Notes under the pieces: model-generated
Told to the model about the DNA's origin: nothing
Databases searched by the model: none
What the model saw: only the letters and a program-made list of their open reading frames with translations
From: Nitrospiraceae bacterium
GTDB taxonomy: Bacteria; Nitrospirota; Nitrospiria; Nitrospirales; Nitrospiraceae
Length of the DNA stretch: 64,000 nucleotides
Reading direction: 5' to 3'
Assembly (NCBI GenBank): GCA_009692155.1
Contig: SHZW01000004.1
Location: forward strand, 1-64,000
In this document: in pieces, positions 7,639 to 16,103 of the stretch
How the letters are laid out: every line of letters begins with the position of its first letter
How positions within the stretch are numbered: position 1 is the stretch's first letter
Program-made: the position numbers and the translations under genes

Positions 7639-8226
7639 ATGGCCTTGCCGGTCCTCCACCTCCACGAGATTCCGAACGATGGGCTGAGTCTTTCCTGCGA
7701 CGTGCAGGTGGACGACCTGGCCCTGGGTCCGGAGGATGTCCGGATCCCCGGTGGGCTGGCCATGTCGGTCAACGCCGTCAAAGCCGTGACCACGGTGCAC
7801 GTGACCGGGACGCTCAGCGGGACCGCGCGCCGGCAATGCGTCCGGTGCCTGAAAGAGTATGACGATGCGCTGTGGATTCCGGTTGTCGGGGAGTATCTCA
7901 GCGACGCGGATCTCAAATCCAAGCCGGCCGGCCGGGAGTCGCCGGAGCGGTCTGGCGAGGATGAAGACACGGACGATGAGAGCTATGTCTATACGGGCGA
8001 GGAGATCGAATTAGCCGACATGCTGCGGGAGCACGTGATTCTGGCGGCGCCGATGCAGGCGCTCTGTCACGACGAGTGCCGTGGGCTTTGCCCGGTCTGC
8101 GGGCAGGATTTGAATGTGCGCCGGTGCGAATGCCGGGAAGAACAGATTCAGTCGCCGTTTGCCGTCTTGAAGCAACTGCGTGAGACCGTGAAGGGACAAG
8201 CGAAGCGAACCACGAAGATGAAGTGA
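7639..8226 (+). CDS. DUF177 / YceD-family protein
   Basis: Belongs to the YceD family, usually encoded just before rpmF and linked to 23S rRNA accumulation in other organisms. The N-terminal part (LPVLHLHEIPNDGLSLSCDVQVDDL) and the central GTARRQCVRCLKEYDDAL strand are typical. The C-terminus carries a cysteine cluster, CRGLCPVCGQDL...RRCEC, also seen in the family. The tracked start at 7579 adds 20 residues with no family similarity; ATG 7639 is preferred, though no strong SD precedes either start. The length is 195 residues. rpmF starts 9 bases after the stop, fitting a DUF177-rpmF-plsX-fabH operon. Confidence 0.85.
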   Translation: MALPVLHLHEIPNDGLSLSCDVQVDDLALGPEDVRIPGGLAMSVNAVKAVTTVHVTGTLSGTARRQCVRCLKEYDDALWIPVVGEYLSDADLKSKPAGRESPERSGEDEDTDDESYVYTGEEIELADMLREHVILAAPMQALCHDECRGLCPVCGQDLNVRRCECREEQIQSPFAVLKQLRETVKGQAKRTTKMK

Positions 8227-8235
8227 GGATCGACC

Positions 8236-8427
8236 ATGCCGAATCCAAAACATAAACACTCAAAGGCGCGCCGCGACAAGCGGCGGGCCCAGTGGCGGAG
8301 AAAGAAATCCGCGGGGCCCAACCTGTCTGCGTGCCCGCAATGTCACGAACTGAGGCCTCCCCATCAAGTCTGCATGAATTGCGGGACCTATAAGGGCACC
8401 GCAGTCATCGCCGTCGAAGAGTCCTAA
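8236..8427 (+). CDS. rpmF: 50S ribosomal protein L32
   Basis: A short large-subunit protein, 63 residues. MPNPKHKHSKARRDKRRAQW is the L32 start. A four-cysteine zinc ribbon follows (CPQCHELRPPHQVCMNCGTYKG). AGGATCG precedes the ATG. It sits between the DUF177 gene and plsX, the usual gene order that links ribosome and membrane-lipid synthesis. Confidence 0.97.
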   Translation: MPNPKHKHSKARRDKRRAQWRRKKSAGPNLSACPQCHELRPPHQVCMNCGTYKGTAVIAVEES

Positions 8428-8473
8428 ACGGTCGCCGGCAGGACGTCGTTTGGAGCGCGGCGCGGTACCCACA

Positions 8474-9502
8474 ATGAAAATCGCTGTTGATGCGATGGGT
8501 GGTGACCACGGGCCTGCTCCTGCGGTCGAAGGCGCCATCCAGGCGGCGCAGGAATTCGACGTCGGCGTCATTCTGGTGGGCGACGAAACCAAGCTTCGAG
8601 ACCAGCTCGCACGCACGCGCTGCACTGATCCCCGCATCACCGTTCATCACGCCCCGCAAGTCGTCGGCATGCACGAATCGCCGGCGCAGATCGCCAGGAA
8701 AAAACGGGACTCCTCAATTTGGATTGCGACCGAGCTGGTCCAGGCAGGCACCGCGCAGGCCGTCGTCAGCTCCGGCAATACCGGCGCCAGCGTCGTGTCG
8801 GCGATTTTTCTGCTTGATCGAATCAAAGGCGTGGAGCGGCCGGCGATCGCCACGACGCTGCCGACGCTGACCGGAACCGCCGTGATGCTGGATGTGGGCG
8901 CCAATGTCGACTGCACGGCGAACCAGTTGCTCCAATTCGGCATCATGGGGCACGAATATGCCAAGGACCTCTACGCCAAGTCCGCGCCACGGGTCGGGCT
9001 GCTGAGCATCGGCGAAGAGGACAGCAAGGGGAATGAAGTCACGAAAGAAGCGCTCAAACTCCTGAAGGGCAGCGCCATCAATTTCATGGGCAACGTCGAA
9101 GGACGGGACGTCTACAGCGGGGCGGCCGACGTGATCGTGTGCGACGGGTTCATCGGCAACGTGGCGCTGAAGATTTCCGAGGGGCTGGCGGAAACGATCA
9201 AGAAGCTGCTGATGAAGGAAATTGCCGGGACGTTTCTGGGCCGGCTCTCGTATCCATTCATTGCGGCTCCGCTGCTTGCGCTCAAGCGCAAAACCGACTA
9301 TGCCGAATTCGGCGGCGCGCCCCTGCTGGGGGTGAACGGTGTCAGCGTCATCGCCCACGGCCGGTCCTCGGCCAAGGCCATCAAGAACGCGATCCGGCAG
9401 GCCAAGTTGATGGTGGACGGGCGCGTGATCGAAAACATCCGCCGCGACATCGAAGAGAGCATAGCGGGGAACCGCCCGGCTGCGAAGGGAGACTCGGCGT
9501 GA
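8474..9502 (+). CDS. plsX: Phosphate acyltransferase PlsX
   Basis: Converts acyl-ACP to acyl-phosphate, the first step of phospholipid synthesis in the PlsX/PlsY route; peripheral to the membrane. MKIAVDAMGGDHGPAPAVEGA is the family start. The conserved SSGNTGASV, GVERPAIATTLPT, MLDVGANVDC and GFIGNVALKISEG segments follow. The tracked start at 8450 is eight codons too early; ATG 8474 gives the normal protein of 342 residues. Its stop overlaps the GTG start of fabH (GTGA), so the two are coupled. Confidence 0.95.
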   Translation: MKIAVDAMGGDHGPAPAVEGAIQAAQEFDVGVILVGDETKLRDQLARTRCTDPRITVHHAPQVVGMHESPAQIARKKRDSSIWIATELVQAGTAQAVVSSGNTGASVVSAIFLLDRIKGVERPAIATTLPTLTGTAVMLDVGANVDCTANQLLQFGIMGHEYAKDLYAKSAPRVGLLSIGEEDSKGNEVTKEALKLLKGSAINFMGNVEGRDVYSGAADVIVCDGFIGNVALKISEGLAETIKKLLMKEIAGTFLGRLSYPFIAAPLLALKRKTDYAEFGGAPLLGVNGVSVIAHGRSSAKAIKNAIRQAKLMVDGRVIENIRRDIEESIAGNRPAAKGDSA

Positions 9503-10473
9503 GGGCGAGAATCACCGGGACCGGCTCCTATGCGCCGGAGCGCGTGTTGACCAATGCCGACCTTGAACGGATGGTCGAGACGTCGGACGAATGGATCGTC
9601 GAGCGCACCGGCATCCGCGAGCGCCATCTCGCCGCGCCGGGCGAAGCCTGCTCCGATCTCGGGACCAAGGCCGCCGCGCGAGCGCTGGAAGCCGCCGGCG
9701 TCGCGGCATCCGATCTGGACATGATTTTGGTTGCGACGTGCACGGGCGATGCGCCGCTGCCGTCCACGGCCTGCCTGATTCAGCATCGCCTCGGGGCGAC
9801 GAAGGCGGCGGCCTGCGATATCGGCGCGGCCTGTTGCGGGTTTGTCTATGCGCTCGCCGTCGGCGATGCCTACGTGAAAACCGGCTTTCGTCACGTGCTG
9901 GTAATCGGCTCCGAAGTCATGTCCACGATCACCAATTGGAAGGACCGCAACACCTGCGTGTTGTTCGGCGACGGGGCCGGCGCAGCCGTGCTCAGCGCCA
10001 CGACGGAGGACCGGGGCATTCTGTCGTCGCACCTGCATTCCGATGGGTCGCTCTGGAACCTGATCTGCGTACCGGGCGGCGGATCGCGGATGCCGCCGAC
10101 CGACAAAATGCTGGCCGACGAGCTGCAGTACATCAAGATGAAGGGCAATGAAACCTTCAAGGTGGCGGTCAAAACGCTCGAGGAGTCGGCTCGCGAGGCC
10201 TTGAAGGCGAATGGACTGACGGTCGGGGATCTCGACGTCTATGTGCCGCACCAGGCCAATGCGCGGATCATCAAGGCCGTGGCGACCCGCCTCGAGCTGC
10301 CGATGGAGAAAGTGGTGCTGAACATGGACCGGTACGGGAACACCTCGGCGGCCTCGATTCCCATCGCCCTGGATGAAGCCGTCCGCGCGGGGCGGATCAA
10401 GAAGGGTCACGTGGTGATGATGGCGGCATTCGGGAGCGGGCTGACCTGGGCCACGTCTCTGGTGCGATGGTAG
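9499..10473 (+). CDS. fabH: Beta-ketoacyl-ACP synthase III
   Basis: Starts fatty-acid synthesis by condensing acetyl-CoA with malonyl-ACP. The catalytic Cys is in GAACCGFVYAL (near residue 113), the His in PHQANARI (near 250) and the Asn in YGNTSAAS (near 280). The tracked ORF at 9139 extends far upstream inside plsX. The real start is GTG 9499, overlapping the plsX stop, which gives VRARITGTGSYAPERVLTN and 324 residues, the normal length. It is followed by 88 bases that hold a possible fabD promoter. Confidence 0.96.
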   Translation: MRARITGTGSYAPERVLTNADLERMVETSDEWIVERTGIRERHLAAPGEACSDLGTKAAARALEAAGVAASDLDMILVATCTGDAPLPSTACLIQHRLGATKAAACDIGAACCGFVYALAVGDAYVKTGFRHVLVIGSEVMSTITNWKDRNTCVLFGDGAGAAVLSATTEDRGILSSHLHSDGSLWNLICVPGGGSRMPPTDKMLADELQYIKMKGNETFKVAVKTLEESAREALKANGLTVGDLDVYVPHQANARIIKAVATRLELPMEKVVLNMDRYGNTSAASIPIALDEAVRAGRIKKGHVVMMAAFGSGLTWATSLVRW

Positions 10474-10521
10474 AACGTGAAGCGTATCTCGTAAGACTCC
10501 TACGAACGACGTTTTTTCCGG

Positions 10522-10553
10522 TTGACATTGTGGCGATAATTCCCCCATATCAT
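10522..10553 (+). promoter_or_regulatory. Possible promoter for fabD, close to the start codon
   Basis: TTGACA lies at 10522-10527. The best AT-rich -10-like hexamer, TATCAT (10548-10553), is 20 bases away, which is longer than ideal. It lies only 8 bases before the fabD ATG. There is no Shine-Dalgarno sequence between them, so a leaderless or very short-leader fabD transcript is possible. Confidence 0.35.
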
Positions 10554-10561
10554 ACGGCGTT

Positions 10562-11500
10562 ATGGGCTCTGGAATAGGGCTGGTATTTCCCGGCCAGGGG
10601 TCGCAATCGGTCGGGATGGGACGCGCATTGTACGATGCGTATCCCGCGGCTCAGACCATTTATAAGGAAGCGTCGGCAGTACTCGGCTACGATGTAGCCG
10701 AGTTGTGTTTTAACGGACCTGCCGAGCGCTTGAATTCGACGGAGTACACGCAGCCTGCCTTGCTGACCGCCAGCATCGCGGCTCTGCGGGCGTTGGCGCC
10801 GGCCGGTCTCAAGCCGGTGGCGGTGGCCGGGCACAGTCTCGGCGAATATTCCGCATTGGTGGCGGCCGGCGGGCTGACGTTCGCAGCGGCAGCTGCGCTG
10901 GTTCAGAAACGGGGCCGGTACATGGCCGAAGCGGTCCCGCCGGGCAGCGGGTTGGTTGCGGCGATCCTGGGCCTGGCTCCCGATGCCGTACGCGACGCGT
11001 GCCGCGAAGCCTCGTCGGTCGGGGTGGTGGCGGCGGCGAACTTCAATTCTCCCGGTCAGGTCGTGATTGCGGGAGAAAAGGCGGCGGTCGAAAAGGCGAT
11101 CGAAGTTGCCAAGGCCAGAGGGGCCCAAAAGGCCATTCCGCTTCCGGTGAGCGTGCCGGTGCATACGCCGCTGATGCAATCCGCGGCGGACCGGCTGGCG
11201 AAGGATGTGGAAGCGACCGCCTGGTCGGATTTGACGGCGCCGCTGATCAACAATGCCGAGGCCAAAGCCTTGCGGACGGTGGCGGAGGTGAAGGCTTCTT
11301 TGATCAGACAACTGCCGTCGCCGGTGTTATGGGAAGATTCGATCAAGGCGATGCACGGCATGGGCGTGACGACTTTTATAGAAGTGGGGCCCGGCACCGT
11401 GTTAAGCGGATTGATCAAACGCATCGTGCCGGACGTGAAGACGATGAACGTGCAGGACCCGGCGTCGCTCGAGGCGACGTTGAAGGCGTTGCAGGGATAA
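10562..11500 (+). CDS. fabD: Malonyl-CoA:ACP transacylase
   Basis: Loads malonyl groups on acyl carrier protein. It shows LVFPGQGSQSVGMGR at the N-terminus, the nucleophile elbow GHSLGEYSAL near residue 92, and PVSVPVHTPLM with the second catalytic His near 200. The 312 residues fit the family. No Shine-Dalgarno sequence precedes ATG 10562, but the next possible starts would lose the GQGSQ strand. fabG follows after 10 bases in a fabD-fabG-acpP-fabF series. Confidence 0.96.
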   Translation: MGSGIGLVFPGQGSQSVGMGRALYDAYPAAQTIYKEASAVLGYDVAELCFNGPAERLNSTEYTQPALLTASIAALRALAPAGLKPVAVAGHSLGEYSALVAAGGLTFAAAAALVQKRGRYMAEAVPPGSGLVAAILGLAPDAVRDACREASSVGVVAAANFNSPGQVVIAGEKAAVEKAIEVAKARGAQKAIPLPVSVPVHTPLMQSAADRLAKDVEATAWSDLTAPLINNAEAKALRTVAEVKASLIRQLPSPVLWEDSIKAMHGMGVTTFIEVGPGTVLSGLIKRIVPDVKTMNVQDPASLEATLKALQG

Positions 11501-11510
11501 TGGAGTGTCC

Positions 11511-12254
11511 ATGTCGTTAGCGGGTAAAACGGCGATTGTCACGGGCGCGGCGCAGGGAATTGGCCGGGCCATCGCCGAAGCACTGGCTCGCGCCGGCGCC
11601 GATGTCGCGGTCGCCGATCTGGATCCGGGCCGGTCGCAGGACACGGTCACGGCTGTCACCAAGATGGGACGGCGGGCCATGAACATCAAGGTCAACGTCG
11701 CGAACTGGGACGACGCCAAGGCAATGGTGGATCAGGTCGTGAAGGAATGGGGCAAGGTCGATATTCTGGTCAACAACGCCGGCATTACGCGGGACGGCCT
11801 GCTGCTCCGCATGAAGGAAGAGGACTGGAACCTTGTCCTTCAAGTGAATTTGAACGGGACGTTCAACTGCACGAAGGCGGCGCTCCAGCCGATGAGCAAG
11901 CAGCGGTCCGGGCGGATCGTCAACATCGCCTCGATCGTGGGCGCGATCGGCAACGCCGGCCAGGCCAATTATGCGGCGTCCAAGGCTGCCGTGATCGGCT
12001 TCACGAAGTCGGTGGCGCGGGAGTATGCCAGCCGGGCGGTGACGGTCAACGCCGTGGCGCCAGGCTTCATCGATACGGCGATGACGCAGCAATTGTCGGC
12101 CGAAGTCAAAGAGGCATTGTCCAAGCAAATTCCGTTGGGACGGTTGGGGCAGCCGTCCGACGTGGCGGAGGCGGTGAAATTTCTGGCCTCGGACGAGGCG
12201 GGGTATATTACGGGTCACGTGTTGCATGTCAATGGCGGTATGCACATGGCATAG
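11511..12254 (+). CDS. fabG: 3-oxoacyl-ACP reductase
   Basis: NADPH-dependent reductase of the fatty-acid elongation cycle, short-chain dehydrogenase fold. The cofactor loop [16 protein letters not shown] lies at residues 9-24 and NNAG near 87. The catalytic Ser is in NIASIVG and the Tyr/Lys pair in YAASKAAV near 152-156. The track starts at GTG 11505, but ATG 11511 gives the usual [13 protein letters not shown] with GGAGTGTCC upstream. The length is 247 residues. acpP follows after 22 bases. Confidence 0.97.
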   Translation: MSLAGKTAIVTGAAQGIGRAIAEALARAGADVAVADLDPGRSQDTVTAVTKMGRRAMNIKVNVANWDDAKAMVDQVVKEWGKVDILVNNAGITRDGLLLRMKEEDWNLVLQVNLNGTFNCTKAALQPMSKQRSGRIVNIASIVGAIGNAGQANYAASKAAVIGFTKSVAREYASRAVTVNAVAPGFIDTAMTQQLSAEVKEALSKQIPLGRLGQPSDVAEAVKFLASDEAGYITGHVLHVNGGMHMA

Positions 12255-12276
12255 TACGAGGGGAGGTGCAGGACGT

Positions 12277-12519
12277 ATGGCAGCAGACGGCAAAGTAGAA
12301 GAAAAAGTCAAAAAGATCGTCGCGGAAAATCTCGGCGTGGAGGAGGACGAAGTCATTCTGGACGCCAAGTTTGTGGACGATCTCGGTGCGGATTCCCTGG
12401 ACACGGTCGAATTGGTCATGGCCTTCGAGGAAGCGTTCGATATCGAAATCCCCGATGAAGATGCCGAAAAAATTCTCACGGTCGGCAAGGCCATCGACTA
12501 CATCAAGGAAAAGATGTAA
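12277..12519 (+). CDS. acpP: Acyl carrier protein
   Basis: Carries growing acyl chains on a 4'-phosphopantetheine attached to the Ser of [16 protein letters not shown] (about residue 40). It is 80 residues, strongly acidic, and has the helical [15 protein letters not shown] start. The tracked start at 12226 lies inside fabG; ATG 12277 with GGGGAGGTGCAGG upstream is the true start. It lies between fabG and fabF, the usual order. Confidence 0.97.
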   Translation: MAADGKVEEKVKKIVAENLGVEEDEVILDAKFVDDLGADSLDTVELVMAFEEAFDIEIPDEDAEKILTVGKAIDYIKEKM

Positions 12520-12537
12520 CTCGGGCCGGTGCGGTCT

Positions 12538-13794
12538 ATGACGGAGCACGGCAGACGTCGGGTGGTCATTACGGGGCTGGGGCTGATCACGCCTCTCGGG
12601 ATCGGCGTGAGCCCCACCTGGAAGGCGCTCTGCGAAGGACAGTCCGGCATCGGCCGCATCACGCGTTTCGATCCCACCCGGTATGCCTCCCAAATCGCGG
12701 GAGAGGTGAAGGGCTTCGATCCCGCCGCCTTCATCGAGAAAAAAGAAATCAAGAAGATGGATACCTTCATTCACTACGCCGTCGGCGCGAGCCTGATGGC
12801 GGTGGATGATGCGGGTCTGAAAGTTGCCCCGGAGGAGGCCACGCGGGTCGGCGTCTATATCGGCTCCGGCATCGGCGGGCTGGGCTCGATCGAGCATTAC
12901 GGGAAGGTGCTGCAGGAAAAAGGCCCTGACCGTGTCTCGCCGTTCTTTATCCCCATGACCATCATCAACCTGGCGTCCGGCCAGGTGGCGATCCGGCTCG
13001 GTGCCAAGGGGCCGAACTCCTGCGCCGTGACAGCCTGCGCCACCGGCAACCACTGCATCGGGGACGCGTTCCGCCTGATCCAGCTGGACGAGGCGGATGT
13101 CATGGTCGCGGGTGGAGCCGAAGCGGCGATCACCCCCTTGGGCGTGGCCGGATTTGCGGCATCACGCGCCCTCTCCACGCGGAATGATGAGCCGACCAAA
13201 GCCAGCCGGCCGTTCGACAAGGATCGGGACGGGTTCGTACTCGGCGAAGGGGCGGGCATCGTCGTGCTGGAAGAACTGGAGCGGGCCAAGCGGCGCGGCA
13301 CCAGGATCTATGCCGAGCTGGTCGGCTACGGCATGAACAGCGACGCCTATCACATCACGGCGCCGTCGGAAAACGGCGAGGGCGCGGTCCGCTGCATGGA
13401 GCTGGCGATCAAGGACGCGAAGATTTCCAAGGACGAGGTCGGCTACATCAATGCCCACGGGACGTCCACGATGGCCGATGCGATCGAGACCAGCGCGGTC
13501 AAGCAGGTGTTCGGCGAGCGAGCCCGACGCATTCCGGTCAGTTCGACCAAGTCCATGACCGGCCATCTGCTCGGGGCCGCCGGTGGGATTGAAGCGGTGT
13601 TCAGCGTACTGGCGATCTACCACAAGCTGTTGCCGCCGACGATCAATCTCGATCATCCTGATCCGGCGTGCGACCTTGATTACATTCCGTGGAAGGCGCG
13701 TCCGGCATCGGTCACGGTGGCGCTCTCCAATTCATTCGGGTTCGGCGGCGTCAACGCCTGCCTGTTGTTCAAGCGAATAGCAAACAGCGAATAG
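12538..13794 (+). CDS. fabF: Beta-ketoacyl-ACP synthase II
   Basis: Elongating condensing enzyme. The catalytic Cys is in VTACATGNHCIGDAF near residue 163. The two His residues are in NAHGTSTMAD and KSMTGHLLGAAG, and NSFGFGGVNACL is the C-terminal motif. ATG 12538 is preferred to GTG 12529. The last residues, after FGGVNACLLFKR, are IANSE; these codons and the stop are part of the heptad array that follows (GCGAATAGCAAACAGCGAATAG). So the repeat appears to have invaded and reset the 3' end. The length is 418 residues. Confidence 0.96.
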   Translation: MTEHGRRRVVITGLGLITPLGIGVSPTWKALCEGQSGIGRITRFDPTRYASQIAGEVKGFDPAAFIEKKEIKKMDTFIHYAVGASLMAVDDAGLKVAPEEATRVGVYIGSGIGGLGSIEHYGKVLQEKGPDRVSPFFIPMTIINLASGQVAIRLGAKGPNSCAVTACATGNHCIGDAFRLIQLDEADVMVAGGAEAAITPLGVAGFAASRALSTRNDEPTKASRPFDKDRDGFVLGEGAGIVVLEELERAKRRGTRIYAELVGYGMNSDAYHITAPSENGEGAVRCMELAIKDAKISKDEVGYINAHGTSTMADAIETSAVKQVFGERARRIPVSSTKSMTGHLLGAAGGIEAVFSVLAIYHKLLPPTINLDHPDPACDLDYIPWKARPASVTVALSNSFGFGGVNACLLFKRIANSE

Positions 13795-13883
13795 CATGTA
13801 GCCCGAACGGGATTTCCCTCAACATTGATCGAAAGCGGAGCTTCCTTATCCAGCTATCCGCTACTCGCTACCAGCTATTTTCT
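13772..13883 (+). repeat. Heptad-array hairpin between fabF and rnc
   Basis: The left arm (13772-13802) is read as the words GAATAGC, AAACAGC, GAATAGC, ATGTAGC. The right arm (13851-13883) is the words GCTATCC, GCTACTC, GCTACCA, GCTATTT. Four-base cores TAGC/GCTA are fixed and three bases vary. The left arm supplies the fabF stop codon, and the right arm ends eight bases before the rnc ATG. Confidence 0.8.
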
Positions 13884-13890
13884 AGATTAT

Positions 13891-14604
13891 ATGGCGCGTA
13901 CTCCACTCGATGAGGCTCAACAGGCGATCGGGTACACGTTTCGCAATTCCCGGCTGCTCGACGAAGCGCTGACGCACACATCCTATGCCAATGAGTTCAA
14001 GGACCAGGGCTCGACGGACAACGAGCGGTTGGAGTTTCTTGGCGACGCGGTCCTGGCGCTGATCATCAGCGAGCATGTGGCCTCGGCCTGTCCCGATTTG
14101 GCGGAAGGCGCGCTGTCGAAGCTGCGGTCTCATCTGGTGAGCGAAGTGTCATTGTCCCGCGCAGCCCGCCGGCTGGATCTCGGGAAACTGCTCCGGCTGG
14201 GTCGCGGCGAGGAACGCACCCAGGGGCGCGACAAAGAGTCCATTCTCGCCAATACGCTGGAGGCCGTCCTGGCGGCGGTCTATCTGGACGGGGGGCTGGA
14301 TGCGGCGCGAAGTTTTGCCCTCAAGGCTTTTGCTCAGGAGTTGCGCGAAGCCACGAGCCGTGAAGCGGGCGAAACGCTTTCAGGCGATTACAAGACGCTG
14401 CTTCAGGAATGGTGCCAGCAACGGCATGACTGCGTGCCGCAGTACGTGACGACGAACGAAGCGGGCCCGGATCATCAGAAGACGTTCGAAGTGCAGGTGA
14501 CGGTGCAGGGCAAGGCGCTGGGCCGGGGCGAGGGGCGAAGCAAAAAAGAGGCGGAACAGGCGGCGGCGCAGCAGGCGTTGGAAGCAGTGAGACGTGAAAA
14601 GTAA
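13891..14604 (+). CDS. rnc: Ribonuclease III
   Basis: Cleaves double-stranded RNA in rRNA and mRNA processing. The catalytic signature NERLEFLGDAVLAL lies near residues 42-55, and the second acidic pair is in ESILANTLEAVLAAVYLDGG near 115-133. A C-terminal double-stranded RNA-binding domain (residues 160-230, GDYKTLLQEWCQQR, KKEAEQAAAQQALEAV) completes it. ATG 13891 (MARTPLDEAQQAIG) is preferred to the tracked 13825, whose extra codons are translated heptad repeat. The last codons (RREK and stop) fall in another repeat array. The length is 237 residues. Confidence 0.96.
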   Translation: MARTPLDEAQQAIGYTFRNSRLLDEALTHTSYANEFKDQGSTDNERLEFLGDAVLALIISEHVASACPDLAEGALSKLRSHLVSEVSLSRAARRLDLGKLLRLGRGEERTQGRDKESILANTLEAVLAAVYLDGGLDAARSFALKAFAQELREATSREAGETLSGDYKTLLQEWCQQRHDCVPQYVTTNEAGPDHQKTFEVQVTVQGKALGRGEGRSKKEAEQAAAQQALEAVRREK

Positions 14605-14615
14605 AAAGTGAAAAG
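14584..14615 (+). repeat. One-armed heptad array at the end of rnc
   Basis: AGTGAGA, CGTGAAA, AGTAAAA, AGTGAAA are four 7-nt words in a row. They span the last rnc codons, the stop and the first bases of the spacer. No complementary arm is visible before the cyclophilin RBS (GGAGGGAGGAGG). Confidence 0.55.
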
Positions 14616-14637
14616 CATGGAGGGAGGAGGAAGGACG

Positions 14638-15228
14638 ATGATGAGAGGATATTTCAAAACGGCGATGCATGCGGCTTTGGTGACGGCCGTTCTGTGCTTC
14701 ACGGCGGGAGCGAGTCTGGCGGCGGACAAGGACAAGGCTCCGGCCAAGGGGCCCAAGGCGATCATCAATACCAAGTTCGGTGAGATTGAAATCGAGTTTT
14801 TCACGGACAAGGCGCCCAACCATGTGGCGAATTTCATCAAGCTGACCAAGTCCGGCTTCTACAATGGCACTATTTTCCACCGTGTCATCCCCGGCTTTAT
14901 GATCCAGGGCGGGGATCCCAATACGAAGGATCAGTCGAACAAAGCGGCCTATGGCATGGGCGGGCCCGGCTATAACGTGAACGCGGAGTTCAGCGACATC
15001 CAGCACAAGCGCGGTATCCTGTCCATGGCACGGGCCGAAGATCCGAACAGCGCCGGCTCGCAGTTCTACATTGTGGTGGAGAATTCATTTTTCCTCGACC
15101 TCAAGTACACGGTATTCGGTCAGGTGGTCAAAGGGATGGGCGTGGCGGACAAGATCGTCAACCAGCCGCGTGATAATAGGGATCTGCCGGTGCAGCGAGT
15201 GGAGATGACGGTAACCATTGTAGAGTAG
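14638..15228 (+). CDS. Exported cyclophilin-type peptidyl-prolyl isomerase
   Basis: Catalyses cis-trans isomerisation of prolyl bonds, probably in the periplasm. A signal peptide (AALVTAVLCFTAGASLAAD) is followed by the cyclophilin domain: FFTDKAPNHVANFIKLTKSGFYNGTIFHRVIPGFMIQGG, GMARAEDPNSAGSQFYI-type segments (here LSMARAEDPNSAGSQFYIV) and VFGQVVKGM. The FHRVIPGFMIQGGD block holds the catalytic Arg. ATG 14638 sits right after GGAGGGAGGAGGAAGGACG, an excellent SD, so the tracked 14608 start is rejected. The length is 196 residues. Confidence 0.93.
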   Translation: MMRGYFKTAMHAALVTAVLCFTAGASLAADKDKAPAKGPKAIINTKFGEIEIEFFTDKAPNHVANFIKLTKSGFYNGTIFHRVIPGFMIQGGDPNTKDQSNKAAYGMGGPGYNVNAEFSDIQHKRGILSMARAEDPNSAGSQFYIVVENSFFLDLKYTVFGQVVKGMGVADKIVNQPRDNRDLPVQRVEMTVTIVE

Positions 15229-15346
15229 CCGGTGCAGCCGAGTTGCCTCCGTGATTGCAGAACGCGAAGGCGAGGACGTGCTGGCGGTCAGCCTCCCTTC
15301 CGTGCTCGCAGAGGGCGCACGATGAGGAAGAATGAGCGTGGCGGTC

Positions 15347-15420
15347 GGTCTGCCTTCCGTGCTCGCGCAACGCGCGGCCTCAGAAGGCCCTCGTTGGACG
15401 CGCGCAGTCAAAGGCAGACC
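15347..15420. repeat. Palindromic intergenic element (copy B)
   Basis: The arms GGTCTGCCTT and AAAGGCAGACC enclose CGTGCTCGCGCAACGCGCGG and CCTCGTTGGACGCGCGCAG. That interior is the near-identical reverse complement of the interior of 6310-6394. The stretch 15229-15738 holds this and two further hairpins, and no credible gene. Confidence 0.7.
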
Positions 15421-15446
15421 GTCCGCCGCTCTAATTAAAAGCGTGG

Positions 15447-15484
15447 GCGGGGACAGACCGCTGATGGGCCTGTCCCCGCTCGGA
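15447..15484 (+). repeat. 38-bp palindromic repeat, identical copy at 33507
   Basis: The sequence starts GCGGGGACAGACCGCTGATG and ends in GGCCTGTCCCCGCTCGGA, with inverted arms GCGGGGACAG/CTGTCCCCGC. The same 38 bases occur without change at 33507-33544 in the same orientation. Confidence 0.85.
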
Positions 15485-15538
15485 ATGGAAAGTGCAGTCG
15501 AAGGGAACCTGACTGCTGCTCGATGAGAGGGGAGAGTG

Positions 15539-15587
15539 TGGGCGGGAGTCGTAGGTTTGCCTAAACGGCAAGAAAGACTCCCGCCCA
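15539..15587. repeat. Hairpin with perfect 12-bp arms
   Basis: TGGGCGGGAGTC (15539-15550) pairs perfectly with GACTCCCGCCCA (15576-15587) around a 25-base loop that holds its own small palindrome (TTTGCCTAAACGGCAA). It may act as a terminator, but the following GTTTG is only a weak T tract. Confidence 0.5.
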
Positions 15588-15738
15588 GTTTGTGCCGGGA
15601 AGTGTCATTCGGCACCAGGGTGGCACCAACCAGCACTGCTTTTCTTTGGAAGACCAACCCTCATAGACGGTCTGACCCGGTTTATGAGGAGCTACGCGAG
15701 CGAGAAGGCTTGAGACCAGTTTAAAGGGGGCAGGTCAT

Positions 15739-16103
15739 TCATGGGGTCGCCATCGCTCCACCGCGCCTGCGGGCACGTTCTAAAGCACCGCTAAATACTT
15801 CATGCCCTGCCACTGAGTCACCATTAAACACACTCTTTATTTTTATCTCCTCCCCTGATCGTAAGGTGACTTCCACTATTTGAAGGGTTGTTTCCCTTCC
15901 GGTTCTCTCTGTCATATTAATTTTGACAATATCCTCGTACCTGACTTGCCGGGCTCGCATAAAATAATGGATCCGGATTCCGTCCTCTCAAGAGTAATTT
16001 TCCGAACTAATCTAAACCACATTACCCAAACCCACCCAGTGAATAAAAGGAAGCCAAGCCAGAGGAGCGTTTCACCTTCTGGGATGGGGTTTGTCACCAA
16101 CAT
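15739..16103 (-). pseudogene. Frameshifted small membrane protein, PH-like domain
   Basis: Two overlapping frames belong together. One starts MLVTNPIPEGETLLWLGFLLFTGWVWVMWFRLVRKITLE with one transmembrane segment. The other carries the continuation RARQVRYEDIVKINMTERTG and TTLQIVEVTLRSGEEIKIKS, a beta-rich PH-like pattern, to the stop at 15739. A one-base shift near 15990 (around CTTGAGAGG read on the minus strand) joins ITL to EDGIRIHYF. The DNA is clearly more AT-rich than the neighbours. I do not recognise a family by name. It overlaps the 3' end of the next pseudogene by about ten bases, so the two look like an old gene pair. Confidence 0.6.
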
